From the NCBI GenBank assembly GCA_963727845.1, contig CAVSHI010000001.1:737579-801578 (forward strand): 64,000 bases of DNA, written 5' to 3'. This stretch comes from JBEKTW01 sp963727845. Its GTDB lineage: Bacteria > Bacteroidota > Ignavibacteria > UBA10030 > SZUA-254. The position numbers and the translations under genes are program-made. Below the pieces are notes generated by a model. That model was given only the letters and a program-made list of their open reading frames with translations. It made no database searches and was not told the DNA's origin. Each line of letters opens with the position of its first letter. The first letter of the stretch is position 1. Positions 1 through 8,524 of the stretch are shown piece after piece.

Positions 1-1
1 C

Positions 2-421
2 ATCTTGTTGACGGGTCTGCCGGAGCAGTCCGGAAGCGTGGATTATATTTTTCTGGATCCACCGACTGAGTTCTCTCACAAGGATTCATCTGCGGATTTT
101 GAGGTCAGTCTCGATGCCGCGAAAGCGGAATTTCTGCTGAAATTCAAAGGCATCGTGCGTGAGTGCGCGCGCATCCTGAAATCGGGCGGAAAAGTCTCGA
201 TCGTTGTTGAACCGGCGTTCGCCGCCTCGGAGTTTCTTGATTTTCCGTTTGAAGTTGCGCACGTGTTCAAGGAATCGGGTTTCAAGCAGGTCGGCAAGGT
301 GTATTTGCCGAGACGTTCGGGTGAATCGATGACAAAGGGAACTCAGGGTATTTCCGAGTTGCGGGGGATCCGGACGCTCAGTTCTGATTGTCGCGAGTTG
401 CTGACGTTTCAGAAGTCATAA
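2..421 (+). CDS. SAM-dependent DNA methyltransferase, C-terminal part (truncated by window edge)
   Basis: The frame is open to the left edge, so the start codon and N-terminal part lie outside the window; 139 residues are visible. Near visible residue 19 is DYIFLDPPT, which matches the DPPY-type catalytic motif IV of amino-group (N6-adenine or N4-cytosine) DNA methyltransferases with Y replaced by T. About 40 residues later RECARILKSGGKVSIVVEP resembles the strand that follows in the Rossmann-like methyltransferase fold. The usual FxGxG SAM-binding motif is not in the visible part. Family assignment rests on motif and fold pattern only. DNA specificity, and whether the gene belongs to a restriction system, cannot be told from this fragment. 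Confidence 0.6.
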   Translation: MLLTGLPEQSGSVDYIFLDPPTEFSHKDSSADFEVSLDAAKAEFLLKFKGIVRECARILKSGGKVSIVVEPAFAASEFLDFPFEVAHVFKESGFKQVGKVYLPRRSGESMTKGTQGISELRGIRTLSSDCRELLTFQKS

Positions 422-474
422 CCAAATCCGTTCGGATCAGAATGTTATCCTAAATCCGCCCAAGTCCATCCGTC

Positions 475-547
475 ATTCCCGCCCGCCTCCCAAAGCATGC
501 GCGCCGAAGGCGGGCAAGCGGCGGGCAGGCATGCTTCTAGCGGGAAT
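475..547. repeat. Nested palindromic intergenic repeat
   Basis: Outer arms ATTCCCGC (475-482) and GCGGGAAT (540-547) enclose inner arms AAGCATGC (493-500) and GCATGCTT (529-536), so the whole segment can fold into one long hairpin. It lies between the methyltransferase gene and tRNA-Phe and has no coding potential. It is probably a REP/MITE-like element. Confidence 0.6.
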
Positions 548-647
548 CCAGTCTTGGCCACCCCGGGGGACGAGTTTCATAGGGATCGAAAACCTGGCGG
601 CGAGGAGATGCGGTGATATTGGATCCGCCAAGAAGACCGTGGATCCT

Positions 648-709
648 GAAATTTACGATGAACTTGGCTTCAACCGACTCCGTCGGTCTCGCTAAGTTCA
701 GTAAATTTC
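648..709. repeat. Cruciform repeat abutting tRNA-Phe (5' side)
   Basis: Three nested stems: GAAATTTA/TAAATTTC (648-655 with 702-709), TGAACTT/AAGTTCA (659-665 with 694-700) and ACCGAC/GTCGGT (673-678 with 682-687, triloop TCC). It ends at the base before the tRNA acceptor stem. Confidence 0.6.
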
Positions 710-782
710 GGACAGGTAGCTCAGTCGGTAGAGCAACGGCCTGAAAAGCCGTGTGTCGGCGGTTCGATTCCGCCCCTGTCCA
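710..782 (+). tRNA. tRNA-Phe (GAA)
   Basis: A complete 73-nt cloverleaf. The acceptor stem is GGACAGG/CCTGTCC with discriminator A, the D stem GCTC/GAGC, the anticodon stem ACGGC/GCCGT with loop CTGAAAA (anticodon GAA, phenylalanine), and the T arm GGCGG-TTCGATT-CCGCC. The 3' CCA is not encoded. Cruciform repeats lie on both sides. Confidence 0.97.
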
Positions 783-788
783 CTTCGA

Positions 789-842
789 AAATGACACGAG
801 TTAGCGAATCCCGAAGGGATGAAGCTAACTCGTTTGTCATTT
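789..842 (+). terminator. Long stem-loop downstream of tRNA-Phe (terminator or repeat)
   Basis: Arms AAATGACA (789-796) with TGTCATTT (835-842) and GAGTTAGC (798-805) with GCTAACTC (824-831) enclose a small CCC-GAA-GGG hairpin. The position just after the tRNA suits processing or termination. There is no long T-run, and the design resembles the cruciform on the other side of the tRNA, so it may simply be a repeat. Confidence 0.45.
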
Positions 843-1067
843 ATTGACCGTTGATTGAGTAGATCATCCTGAATTGTCGTTCCCTCAGGAGATCTGATCT
901 AGGCGGGAAGAAGGTTACCTTCTGCCAAGCGAGAACAGAGCTGAAGGTAACCTTCTAGAATGTCTGAACCTTGATTTTTGGGATTGCAGGATTAGCATGA
1001 TTCGAATAATTGAGGTCATTGTGTGAATCAAGCAAATCGTGGCTTAGACGACGAAGAAGTGTCCGAA

Positions 1068-1236
1068 CCCATGACTTTAGTCATGGGGAGAGACAAAACC
1101 AGACGGTGTATAAACCGTTTCAACGGTTTGGAGTATGGACGTACTGTAGAGGTAAACATCTCTTGGCGATAGGAAACCGCTGAAGCGGTTCCCGGTTTAT
1201 CACTTCTTTTTCCTTATCCCACGACTGAAGTTCTGG
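1068..1236. repeat. Multi-hairpin palindromic element (REP/MITE-like)
   Basis: Three near-perfect hairpins follow each other: CCCATGAC/GTCATGGG (1068-1087), AAACCGTT/AACGGTTT (1112-1129) and AACCGCT/AGCGGTT (1175-1190). A degenerate relative of the first lies at 1218-1236, so related hairpins bracket the element. There is no coding potential. 843-1067, before it, holds nothing recognisable. Confidence 0.6.
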
Positions 1237-1380
1237 GCAGGCTCACTGCAGGGTTTGTCGTTCGGCACGCTCGCGAGGCTCAGCATGTCTTTATGCACAT
1301 TAGGGATGGTGACCTTGACTTTTGGAAAACCATTCGTTAGGTTCTCTATCATTCGGTGATCCAAGTCAGGAGATGAAACA

Positions 1381-2796
1381 ATGAGTGACAAATTCCGATT
1401 ATTGAGACGCGATTTTGTTTTGCGTTCTGGCGCTGCATTCATAGGATTAACTGCTGCAGCCAGATTGGGGGTGTTAACGGAATCCTTGCGTGCCGATGAG
1501 CTGTCACCATCAGGACAGGATATCTTAAATGGAATCATTGATCCGGAAGTGCGCGCCGGTTTGGATGCAGCGATCAATAAGAACCTGATCCCCGCTGCGA
1601 CCGAGCAGGCATACCCGGGTCATTTCAACATCAGCGCGGACGGCGCCGCATACGGCGGCAATACGACCTGGCCCGGATTGGATTCGTGGCAAATGGCGGG
1701 GGCGTACCTTCTCCTCGGCCGTGCCCGACTCGTCCTGGACTACTTCGATTTTGTGCAGGCATCGCAGCGGGAGGACGGCAATATACCATTTGCCATTTTT
1801 CCCGGCGAGACGCGGCCGGACAAGACGTACCTTTCTGGTATGAAGTACCCGGAAGATCTTTTCACCTATAAACCCCCGAAGCGCGATGGCCTCGCGCCAT
1901 ACAGCCAGGAGACACACGACTGGATGCGGCTATTCGTCCACTGGCAACGAAAGGCAAATCCTTTAAGCACGCTCGGCCCGATCTGCTACATCCTCACGGC
2001 AGCCGAAATCTTCGACACAACAAAATCTCCATCCTGGCTGAAGGGGAAACTTCCCTCTCTGGAATCTGCGGCAAAATATCTGTTGAGCCGGAAGAGCGAG
2101 AACGGGTTGATCAGCGGTTCGGGATTTTATGTCGAGCTTCCGCCGCGGTACGAATGGGATGGCATCAACGAATGTTATGCCATTCATGCTTTCCGCGAAC
2201 TGGCAAGACTCTACCGGGCAACAGGTGAAAAGACGAAAGAAACAACCTGGTCGGATCACAGTGAGACACTCAAGAGGAATTTCAAGTCCATCTTCTGGCA
2301 AACGGATCACTTCGCCGAGTACGTCCACCCCGAACATGGCATTGTTGATTCGCACGGACTATCGGATGTGAACTGGGCTGCAGTTGCGTTTGGGATCGCC
2401 GATAAAGATCAAACCGACAAGCTCTGGCCGCTGCTCATGGAAGTGCAGAGGTTCTCCGATATGCCGACACAGCTGGTCACCCAACCATTCACTTATGAGA
2501 AGTGGGAATACAACGAGTCCGTCGGCTTCACCGTCCCTCCGTTGCGGGACGTGGCAGCGATGGGGCGGGTCTGGTTCCTTGAAGCAGCCGCGTGCGTGCG
2601 AATGGGCGAACACAAACGTCTTTTGGAGTCAGTGCGTAAAGTGTGGCGTGCGGCGAAAACTGACGGTTACTGGCGCGAACGGTATTACCCTCATCCTGAC
2701 GGCACAGTTACAGCCGACGGCGCACAAAAGTATTGCGAGTACCCGGCGGTGCTGGCACGCATTGTCCTTGCCAACCGGGAAATCTTTTTTAAGTGA
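1381..2796 (+). CDS. Tat-exported six-hairpin glycosidase-like protein
   Basis: A 471-residue protein. The N-terminus has a twin-arginine signal (RRDFVLRSG followed by a hydrophobic run to about residue 33), so it is probably exported folded. The rest is helical and rich in aromatic and acidic residues (TTWPGLDSW, YSQETHDWMR, YEWDGINECY, YWRERYYPHPDG), typical of (alpha/alpha)6 six-hairpin glycosidases. I cannot name a CAZy family with confidence. Start: the ATG at 1381 has AGGAG about 8 nt upstream. The gene converges on the GH106-type gene with a 24-bp gap. Its rhamnosidase neighbours suggest a role in the same glycan pathway, which is inference. A non-catalytic role is possible. Confidence 0.6.
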   Translation: MSDKFRLLRRDFVLRSGAAFIGLTAAARLGVLTESLRADELSPSGQDILNGIIDPEVRAGLDAAINKNLIPAATEQAYPGHFNISADGAAYGGNTTWPGLDSWQMAGAYLLLGRARLVLDYFDFVQASQREDGNIPFAIFPGETRPDKTYLSGMKYPEDLFTYKPPKRDGLAPYSQETHDWMRLFVHWQRKANPLSTLGPICYILTAAEIFDTTKSPSWLKGKLPSLESAAKYLLSRKSENGLISGSGFYVELPPRYEWDGINECYAIHAFRELARLYRATGEKTKETTWSDHSETLKRNFKSIFWQTDHFAEYVHPEHGIVDSHGLSDVNWAAVAFGIADKDQTDKLWPLLMEVQRFSDMPTQLVTQPFTYEKWEYNESVGFTVPPLRDVAAMGRVWFLEAAACVRMGEHKRLLESVRKVWRAAKTDGYWRERYYPHPDGTVTADGAQKYCEYPAVLARIVLANREIFFK

Positions 2797-2820
2797 ATTC
2801 GATCAGCCTCCGGCCACCGC

Positions 2821-5800
2821 TTACTTCAGTTTGACTATTTCCCTTGCCTGCAGCGTCACCGGTCCCAGCAGTCCTGACTCCACCAGCGGGTCATCTTTCT
2901 TCCAGAGGCGCCAGCTGGTGAAAGCAATCCGGCCTGTGGGACTGGATTTCCCTTCATTGACCCACTGCGGCCAGGCTTTGAGCGTGCCGTCGGGATTACG
3001 GTCGCTGTCGTCCGGGAGTTGCTCATCGCCGATTTGTCGGTTGATCCAGAGGTTGACGACCTTCACTTCGAGGTCGTTACTACCGCTCCTGAGAACGTTG
3101 GTCACATCTGCGCAATAAGGAGACTTCCATAAAATACCGAGGTCCTTGTCGTTGAGCTTCACTTGAGCCATCACTTCCACGCTGCCAAGATCGAGATATA
3201 ACTTTCTTTTCTTCTCGATCAGCCCCGCAGGGATGTCAAACGTCGTGCGGTAGGTCGCCGCGCCCGAAAAGTACTTCACTCCTGGATCGGCGTGTTCGCT
3301 CCAGGAGATCAGCTTGCCCATAGTTACCTGCCCTGGCGCGCCGAGATTCGGAGCAAAGGTCACATCCCACGTGCCCGCAATTTCCAACGGTTTCGGCATC
3401 TCCGTGACTTCGAATTGTTGACTCCTACCGTCGGCAGATTTCGCCTCATACTTGCCGGTTTGGGAGACTTCTGCAGAAAAATTACCCTCTGAAGTCCGTA
3501 CGATCACCAAAGGAACATTCTTCACATCCGATGAGGGTACGGGCATCGTTTTCATCAACTGCGCGATCTCGGTATCAGACAAAGCCTTGTTGAATTGACT
3601 GAACTCACCAAGATCTCCCCTGAAGTTTCCCACACCGCGAGTGTGCCGGACACCGACACCTGAATGTACCTTGTACGTGCTCTTCATTCCTTGGTGGTTG
3701 AATTTACCGTCGATGTATAGTGCGGGAGTACCGTCTTTATAGACCACAGTCACGTGTGTCCATCCGGATAACGGAATAGCAGAAACCAACACCGGCGCGA
3801 AGTATGATGCGCTATGCTCGTAAACGCACACGCCGTTTGTTCCGATGGAAAGTCCCGCACCGGAATGATTTTCGTCCGGAGGATAGACCTCGTGACCCGG
3901 CGGTGGGTAGAGCGCGTCATTGCGTGCAACATCCAAAAATACACCACTGATCGCTTCATTCGGCAATCCAATCCTGCCACCCGGTTTGGCCCAGACAGCC
4001 ATCGTGAAAGTTCCGATCGTAGTTCTGTTGTTGTCACCCTCCTGAGGCTTCGCCGGCTCCGTAAATGTCGTATTCACGACTACGTCACCGTTTCGAGCGA
4101 CGGACGTGATGCGGTCCGGCTCCGCCGTGCCTTCCGCACGGAACACCACGAACACCGAGCCTGCCGGATCAAATCGGATCGGCACATTCGTGCGACTTGC
4201 AGTCCCATCATAAACTGCCGGTCTCTCAATGACGCCTTTATCGGGCCACCAGAGTTCGGGCCGTTTGTCCTTCAAACGGAACGAACAGACAGCCGAGCCG
4301 GACTTCTGATTTTTATTGGCAACGAAGTACACGTCTGCGCCGTCGATGATTCGGTGGATGTACCGGAGGCTCACACCGTCTTTGCTGTCGAAAATGAAGT
4401 CCGGTCCCACATTCATGCCGGCGAGGACCTCGGCCGGCGTTTTACCCTGCACCACCCGTCCCCTGCCGAGACGATGCTCGGTAACCATCGTGCCATCGCA
4501 GTCACCCCATAACTCGTCGGCGAGACGTTTCACTTCCTCATCGCATTTGGGATAGCCGCTCATTCCGGGCGACTTTGCCGGGCGTGCACCTATCACGGTC
4601 GCACCGGCGCTCACGAGGTCTCTGATCTTGCGCAGCAAGCGAGGGGTCATCGTTTCAACTTCGGGAAGCACCATCAGACGATAGCTCATTCCATCGGGAA
4701 GTACCAGCCGGCCATCTTTTACTTTCATGCGTGTCAGCACGACCTCCGGCGTACAACCGTCGAAGTTGTAACTGCCGCGATCCAGTCCTGTCGGCCTGAC
4801 ACTGACGGGCGGCACAAAACGCATCGGAGAACCTTCCGGTTCAAGGCAACATATATCAGCCACGAAAAGACCTTGCTGGAGCAGGTACTGGCAGCGGGAA
4901 AGATACTCGTGCCACGCGGACGATTGCTCCCACCAGGTCTGTGTTCGTTCGTAATGGAGCCCCCATGGCCCCATCGACATACCGGGCGGGCGATCCGCCC
5001 ACGGTTGAAGTGCGTACCGGTGGAATACGAAGCGGTTGATCCCCTCACAGAAAGCCCAGTCGCCGAGGTCCTTGATGAAAGCCGGGTGCCCCTGCCACTT
5101 TTCGGCATCAGTTGCCGTGAATGCTTCCGCGCCCAGGATACGTTTTCCATAGACATGAGCTGCCGAAGACATTTCTGTGCAACTGTACGCCGCGCCGTAT
5201 TTGCTCCACGACCAGAATTCCGCCATCGGTTCGTCGGCCTGTCCGGCATATGTCATTTCGTCCGTCGGGCAATCATCATATGCTTCAATCGAGAGCCGCA
5301 TACCGTTCTTGTGTGCCAGCGCCCGGAAATGACCGGCATAGTTTTGTACGAGAAGATCCGAAACGGTTTGCCGCAGATCCCAGAGGAAACGCTCGGAGAC
5401 TTCCAGACTACCAATCACCCTGCCCGTCACCACGGGAAGGTACGGGAGCAAATCATAGCCGCGCAGTTTTTGGAATTTTTGACGAAAGTTCTTCGTCCAG
5501 TTCTGCGATCCGACTTCCCAGCTGTCTATGTGGGTTGAGACAAGCGTTTTCGGAACAAAGGGTTTTGAATCGGAGATAATCTTTGCCATCAGCCCGGCAA
5601 ACATCGCATCGGCGCCTGCCTTGTCGAGCTTATCACATTCAAGACCAAGCCCTTCGAGCGGCGCAGGATGGTTCTCGGTGCCGGTCGGAGTGTAACCGAT
5701 GCGAAGAACCGTCCATTTCCCTTCGGGTGCATTCCACAAGAGTCTGCCGTCCATGTTCATACGCTTGGTCAGGTCAATAGCGCGGTCGTGCGGGATCGTG

Positions 5801-6822
5801 AGGTCTGCGGGAAGATCGGGCCATTTCGCAATCAAAGGAACATGAGTTGATGTGAAGGCAGCTTTGTCGCGTATGTTGTGAATGCGGTACCGAGGCGACA
5901 GATCGATCTCCCCGATCGCAAGCTGCTTCATGTCCGGATCGCACCGCGTGAACAAAATTCTGAACCACCGGGCGGAAATACCGTCAAAATCTAACTCCAG
6001 TGTCGGCGGATCCGCATCGAACTCCCGGACTGTCCTGAATTGTTCACCGTCGTCGGAAACTTGCAGGGCACCGTGGCAGCCGGCGCCGGGGGTTCCGGAT
6101 AAGGACAGAGTGAGAAAACGGGCAAGGAAGGGTTTCGCGAAACTGATCTGAATGAATTGGGGTTTATCTGTTTCAGGTGTTGGTAATGTAAAATGGGTAC
6201 CGGTATCCGCGTCCACCAGCTTCTTGCCGTCAAAACTGCTATCCATTGTACTCGCCGTTATGCTCGGATGATAGTCGGTCATTCGGACATCATCAGCCGC
6301 CGGGGTGGGGACCGCAAGTACTGCAATGTCTCGGTACCAATCGGCAACCGCCTCAGGCTGGGGCAGGAGGCCTGCGAATCTCTTGCCGCCCGTCACGCAT
6401 GTTTCAGTCCAGACGATCTTTTTCTGCGCAACCTCGGGTGTGATCCACGGCCCGCCGCTGCCGCACCAGCCCGCATCGTTATTCATGTTCACTTCGAGCC
6501 CGAGCCGGTTTGCTTCCGAGAGAACGAATTTGAACATTTCACGCCACAGTGCACCTGCGAACCGAGCGGGACCTTTCGGCGCGCCCTGGTCGACTTCCAT
6601 GATCAGCACTCCGCCGATGCCAACGCGTTTCATCGCTTCGAGATCCGCGGTGATACCTTCGCGCGTGATGTTTCCATCGAGCCAGAACCAGTACACCCAG
6701 GGACGGGCGGAAGCCGGAGGGTCAAGAAAGCCGCGTTCGAGATCGGAATGTTTTCCGGCCCCCGGAGCAGCGACACAGAAATGTGCCGCCAATAATATAA
6801 GCGGGAACCACTTTATTTTCAT
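2821..6822 (-). CDS. GH106-type alpha-L-rhamnosidase with inserted LamG-like domain
   Basis: A 1333-residue secreted protein with a Sec signal peptide at residues 1-19. From about residue 40 it carries the start of the catalytic barrel seen in GH106 rhamnosidases (PWVYWFWLDGNIT, VGIGGVLIMEVDQG, NMNNDAGWCGSGGPW). A LamG/concanavalin-like domain follows at about 950-1100 (WAKPGGRIGL, YIDGKFNHQG). A galactose-binding-like beta-sandwich ends the protein from about 1145 (LEIAGTWDVTFAP, KLYLDLGSVEVMAQVKLN). Enzymes of this family remove terminal alpha-L-rhamnose from pectic or other polysaccharides. The GH78 gene nearby fits that role. I have not assigned catalytic glutamates. Antisense ORFs over this gene are shadows. 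Confidence 0.82.
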   Translation of the reverse strand: MKIKWFPLILLAAHFCVAAPGAGKHSDLERGFLDPPASARPWVYWFWLDGNITREGITADLEAMKRVGIGGVLIMEVDQGAPKGPARFAGALWREMFKFVLSEANRLGLEVNMNNDAGWCGSGGPWITPEVAQKKIVWTETCVTGGKRFAGLLPQPEAVADWYRDIAVLAVPTPAADDVRMTDYHPSITASTMDSSFDGKKLVDADTGTHFTLPTPETDKPQFIQISFAKPFLARFLTLSLSGTPGAGCHGALQVSDDGEQFRTVREFDADPPTLELDFDGISARWFRILFTRCDPDMKQLAIGEIDLSPRYRIHNIRDKAAFTSTHVPLIAKWPDLPADLTIPHDRAIDLTKRMNMDGRLLWNAPEGKWTVLRIGYTPTGTENHPAPLEGLGLECDKLDKAGADAMFAGLMAKIISDSKPFVPKTLVSTHIDSWEVGSQNWTKNFRQKFQKLRGYDLLPYLPVVTGRVIGSLEVSERFLWDLRQTVSDLLVQNYAGHFRALAHKNGMRLSIEAYDDCPTDEMTYAGQADEPMAEFWSWSKYGAAYSCTEMSSAAHVYGKRILGAEAFTATDAEKWQGHPAFIKDLGDWAFCEGINRFVFHRYALQPWADRPPGMSMGPWGLHYERTQTWWEQSSAWHEYLSRCQYLLQQGLFVADICCLEPEGSPMRFVPPVSVRPTGLDRGSYNFDGCTPEVVLTRMKVKDGRLVLPDGMSYRLMVLPEVETMTPRLLRKIRDLVSAGATVIGARPAKSPGMSGYPKCDEEVKRLADELWGDCDGTMVTEHRLGRGRVVQGKTPAEVLAGMNVGPDFIFDSKDGVSLRYIHRIIDGADVYFVANKNQKSGSAVCSFRLKDKRPELWWPDKGVIERPAVYDGTASRTNVPIRFDPAGSVFVVFRAEGTAEPDRITSVARNGDVVVNTTFTEPAKPQEGDNNRTTIGTFTMAVWAKPGGRIGLPNEAISGVFLDVARNDALYPPPGHEVYPPDENHSGAGLSIGTNGVCVYEHSASYFAPVLVSAIPLSGWTHVTVVYKDGTPALYIDGKFNHQGMKSTYKVHSGVGVRHTRGVGNFRGDLGEFSQFNKALSDTEIAQLMKTMPVPSSDVKNVPLVIVRTSEGNFSAEVSQTGKYEAKSADGRSQQFEVTEMPKPLEIAGTWDVTFAPNLGAPGQVTMGKLISWSEHADPGVKYFSGAATYRTTFDIPAGLIEKKRKLYLDLGSVEVMAQVKLNDKDLGILWKSPYCADVTNVLRSGSNDLEVKVVNLWINRQIGDEQLPDDSDRNPDGTLKAWPQWVNEGKSSPTGRIAFTSWRLWKKDDPLVESGLLGPVTLQAREIVKLK

Positions 6823-6907
6823 GGCAGTATATCCTTAGAAGTTATTTGGAAGGAACTTCAGATGAACGTCGACAAGAGAGTGTGAATTCTCGTTCGGTGC
6901 GGAATTT

Positions 6908-7024
6908 TCATACATCAGTCTTACAAGTGGAAATCGGTTGGATCGGAGAGTCCGAACAGGAATGAATACCGACAGAGAGAGAAAGGGGAAGCAGCGCAAC
7001 ACTAAAACGACGGAGTTTGTCCAT
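6908..7024 (-). CDS. Very short lipoprotein ORF (38 aa), possibly a remnant
   Basis: ATG at 7024 is followed by a convincing lipoprotein signal peptide: MDKLRRFSVALLPLSLS then the lipobox-like GIHSC. The chain then ends at TGA (6910-6908) after 38 residues. GAGG lies upstream of the ATG. It is 85 bp upstream of the GH106-type gene on the same strand. It could be a genuine small lipoprotein, a leader peptide, or the 5' end of a deleted gene. I recognise no family. Confidence 0.35.
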   Translation of the reverse strand: MDKLRRFSVALLPLSLSVGIHSCSDSPIQPISTCKTDV

Positions 7025-7863
7025 AGATACCTCGTTTAAGTATTGGAATTCATGATGAGCATCATCGAACTATGATAGACGTTAGGTGATACACTTCGAC
7101 TGTGCTCAGTGCAGAAAAGTTATCATCACAGGGTGCTGTACATCAACCCATCGCAATATAACCGAAAATAAACAACAATTCAAGTCGTCAAGGTGAAAAA
7201 TTTGCTATTGAGGACGATCGACGGGACAGCAGGTCGTCCAATACTTCATTGGTGTACCCTTTCGAACGTGTTCTCGCTATGGGCAGGCATGCGTTTATCG
7301 AATAAATGTTCTCTGTCCAAGGAAACTGGAATTTATTGGGGAAATGGGGGAACTGTCAAGAACTCGTAGCATTGATTCGAGAGTTCCTGAGCCGGCGTCC
7401 AGACTTGACAATATCTTCCTGGCACGAAACTTAACTGCAAGACGGGGGTTTTGCGACCTTGAGATCCGTCAGTTATTAGCAGAAATGTTAGTACAGGAGT
7501 CAACGAAAAAGTACTGACCCGGAGGTCAGAAATGGGGAAGCGCTTCAGGCACCAAATGGTTACATAGGCCGTTGATCAGACAGTGAATAACCGGTTGTCA
7601 TGGGGCGTTCACGATGATTCTGCATCTTCACTTCATTCCTGCTAACCGCACTGTTAACTTCGCGGCTCTCAACCAGATCGAACGTGGTGGGGAAGTCCTT
7701 TCTATAAATCATGAGCCGGAAATGAAATTAATGGACCTGGAAGAGGGTCAGTACAAGAAGATGGAAATCGACAAGACCATGGGAATGATCTCCCTGGGCA
7801 AAATTGCTGCTATGACAGTAATTTCTTCAGAATATGCACTTTTTCCACAATTTGTCAAATTCT
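7025..7863. other. Long intergenic region without a recognised gene
   Basis: No ORF here looks like a real gene. The longest frame (7614-7883) has no ribosome site or family signature and runs through the hip promoter. A 58-codon frame near 7346-7519 is also unrecognised. This may be decayed sequence between the rhamnosidase gene and the toxin-antitoxin operon. Confidence 0.5.
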
Positions 7864-7894
7864 TCTTGACATTGTACCGTTAAAGCGGTAAATT
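7864..7894 (+). promoter_or_regulatory. hip operon promoter with internal palindromic operator
   Basis: TTG (7864-7866), 20 bases, then TAAATTGT (7887-7894): the Bacteroidota -33/-7 layout. Between the boxes lies TACCG-N6-CGGTA (7873-7888), whose right arm overlaps the -7 box. The geometry suits a dimeric HTH repressor, and the nearest candidate is the HipB-like protein encoded about 80 bp downstream. Confidence 0.55.
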
Positions 7895-7971
7895 GTGCTA
7901 AGATGATTTGCAAGGGCGCAAGAAATGACAAAGATCTGAGAAGTTTACTGCTATAACAGGAATATCCTAAG

Positions 7972-8223
7972 ATGAAAACCAGTGAAAGCATACCAGCCGT
8001 TGTAAAGTTTCATCGGAAAAAAAGTGGCTTGTCTCAAAATCAACTTGCAGTCCTGGCAGGCGTTGGAAAGACGGCAATCTTTGATATTGAGAGTGGCAAG
8101 GAAACAGTTCAGTTGGATACCTTGAAGAAAGTTTTGCACGCCCTGAACATCGAAATGATATTCCAGAGTCAATTGATGAATGAGTATCGCAAACAGATCG
8201 GAGCAGGAGATGAGAAAAGCTAG
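7972..8223 (+). CDS. hipB: HipB-like XRE-family antitoxin / repressor
   Basis: An 83-residue protein that is almost entirely a lambda-repressor-type helix-turn-helix (LSQNQLAVLAGVGKTAIFD at about 21-39, then ESGKETVQLDTLKKVLHAL). This is the standard pattern of HipB antitoxins, which dimerise on palindromic operators and bind the HipA-type kinase. It is the first gene of a three-gene operon. Its end overlaps the next gene by 14 bp, which suggests translational coupling. Expected regulation is autorepression through the TACCG-N6-CGGTA palindrome in the promoter. The protein has no extra C-terminal domain. Confidence 0.85.
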   Translation: MKTSESIPAVVKFHRKKSGLSQNQLAVLAGVGKTAIFDIESGKETVQLDTLKKVLHALNIEMIFQSQLMNEYRKQIGAGDEKS

Positions 8224-8524
8224 TGTGTTCGTTCACGGCCTTCCTGCTGGTATGCTTGAGGAGGAGGAGAAAAGCAAGGCCTACAGGTTTGCCTATTTTG
8301 ACAGCTACAAAGGTGAACCGGTATCCTTGACAATGCCAACAGACGGACGCGAATTCTTGTTCGATAGCTTTCCTTCCTTCTTTGATGGTCTGTTGCCGGA
8401 AGGCATATTACTCGATGGTCTTCTTCGCCAGCTCAAAATAGACCGCTCCGATTTTTTCAGTCAGCTTGTCGCAGTTGGCCATGATCTGGTCGGTGCAGTC
8501 ACTGTCGAGGAGATACAGGGATGA
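8210..8524 (+). CDS. hipS: HipS-like small protein (HipA N-terminal subdomain)
   Basis: From the ATG at 8210 (GGAGCAGGAG just upstream) the protein is 104 residues. It corresponds to the N-terminal subdomain of HipA: VFVHGLPAGMLEEEE at the start, then SLTMPTDGREFLFDSFPSFFDGLLPEG and LVGAVTVEEI. In classical HipA this part is fused to the kinase; here it is a separate gene. In the described HipBST systems the small HipS protein neutralises the kinase HipT, and that role is inferred here from gene order and size. The start overlaps hipB by 14 bp and the stop overlaps the next start as ATGA. A start at 8180 is open but lies deep within hipB and is less likely. Confidence 0.75.
   Translation: MRKASVFVHGLPAGMLEEEEKSKAYRFAYFDSYKGEPVSLTMPTDGREFLFDSFPSFFDGLLPEGILLDGLLRQLKIDRSDFFSQLVAVGHDLVGAVTVEEIQG

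Noticed and set aside
2384..3118. A 244-codon ORF on the plus strand
   Set aside because: It is the wrong-frame reading of the 1381 gene and the antisense of the GH106-type gene end.
3814..6838. Several long plus-strand ORFs over 3814-6838
   Set aside because: They are antisense to the GH106-type gene, whose frame is uninterrupted and has family motifs throughout.
7614..7883. An 89-codon ORF upstream of the hip operon
   Set aside because: It runs through the hip promoter and operator, has no ribosome site and shows no family signature.
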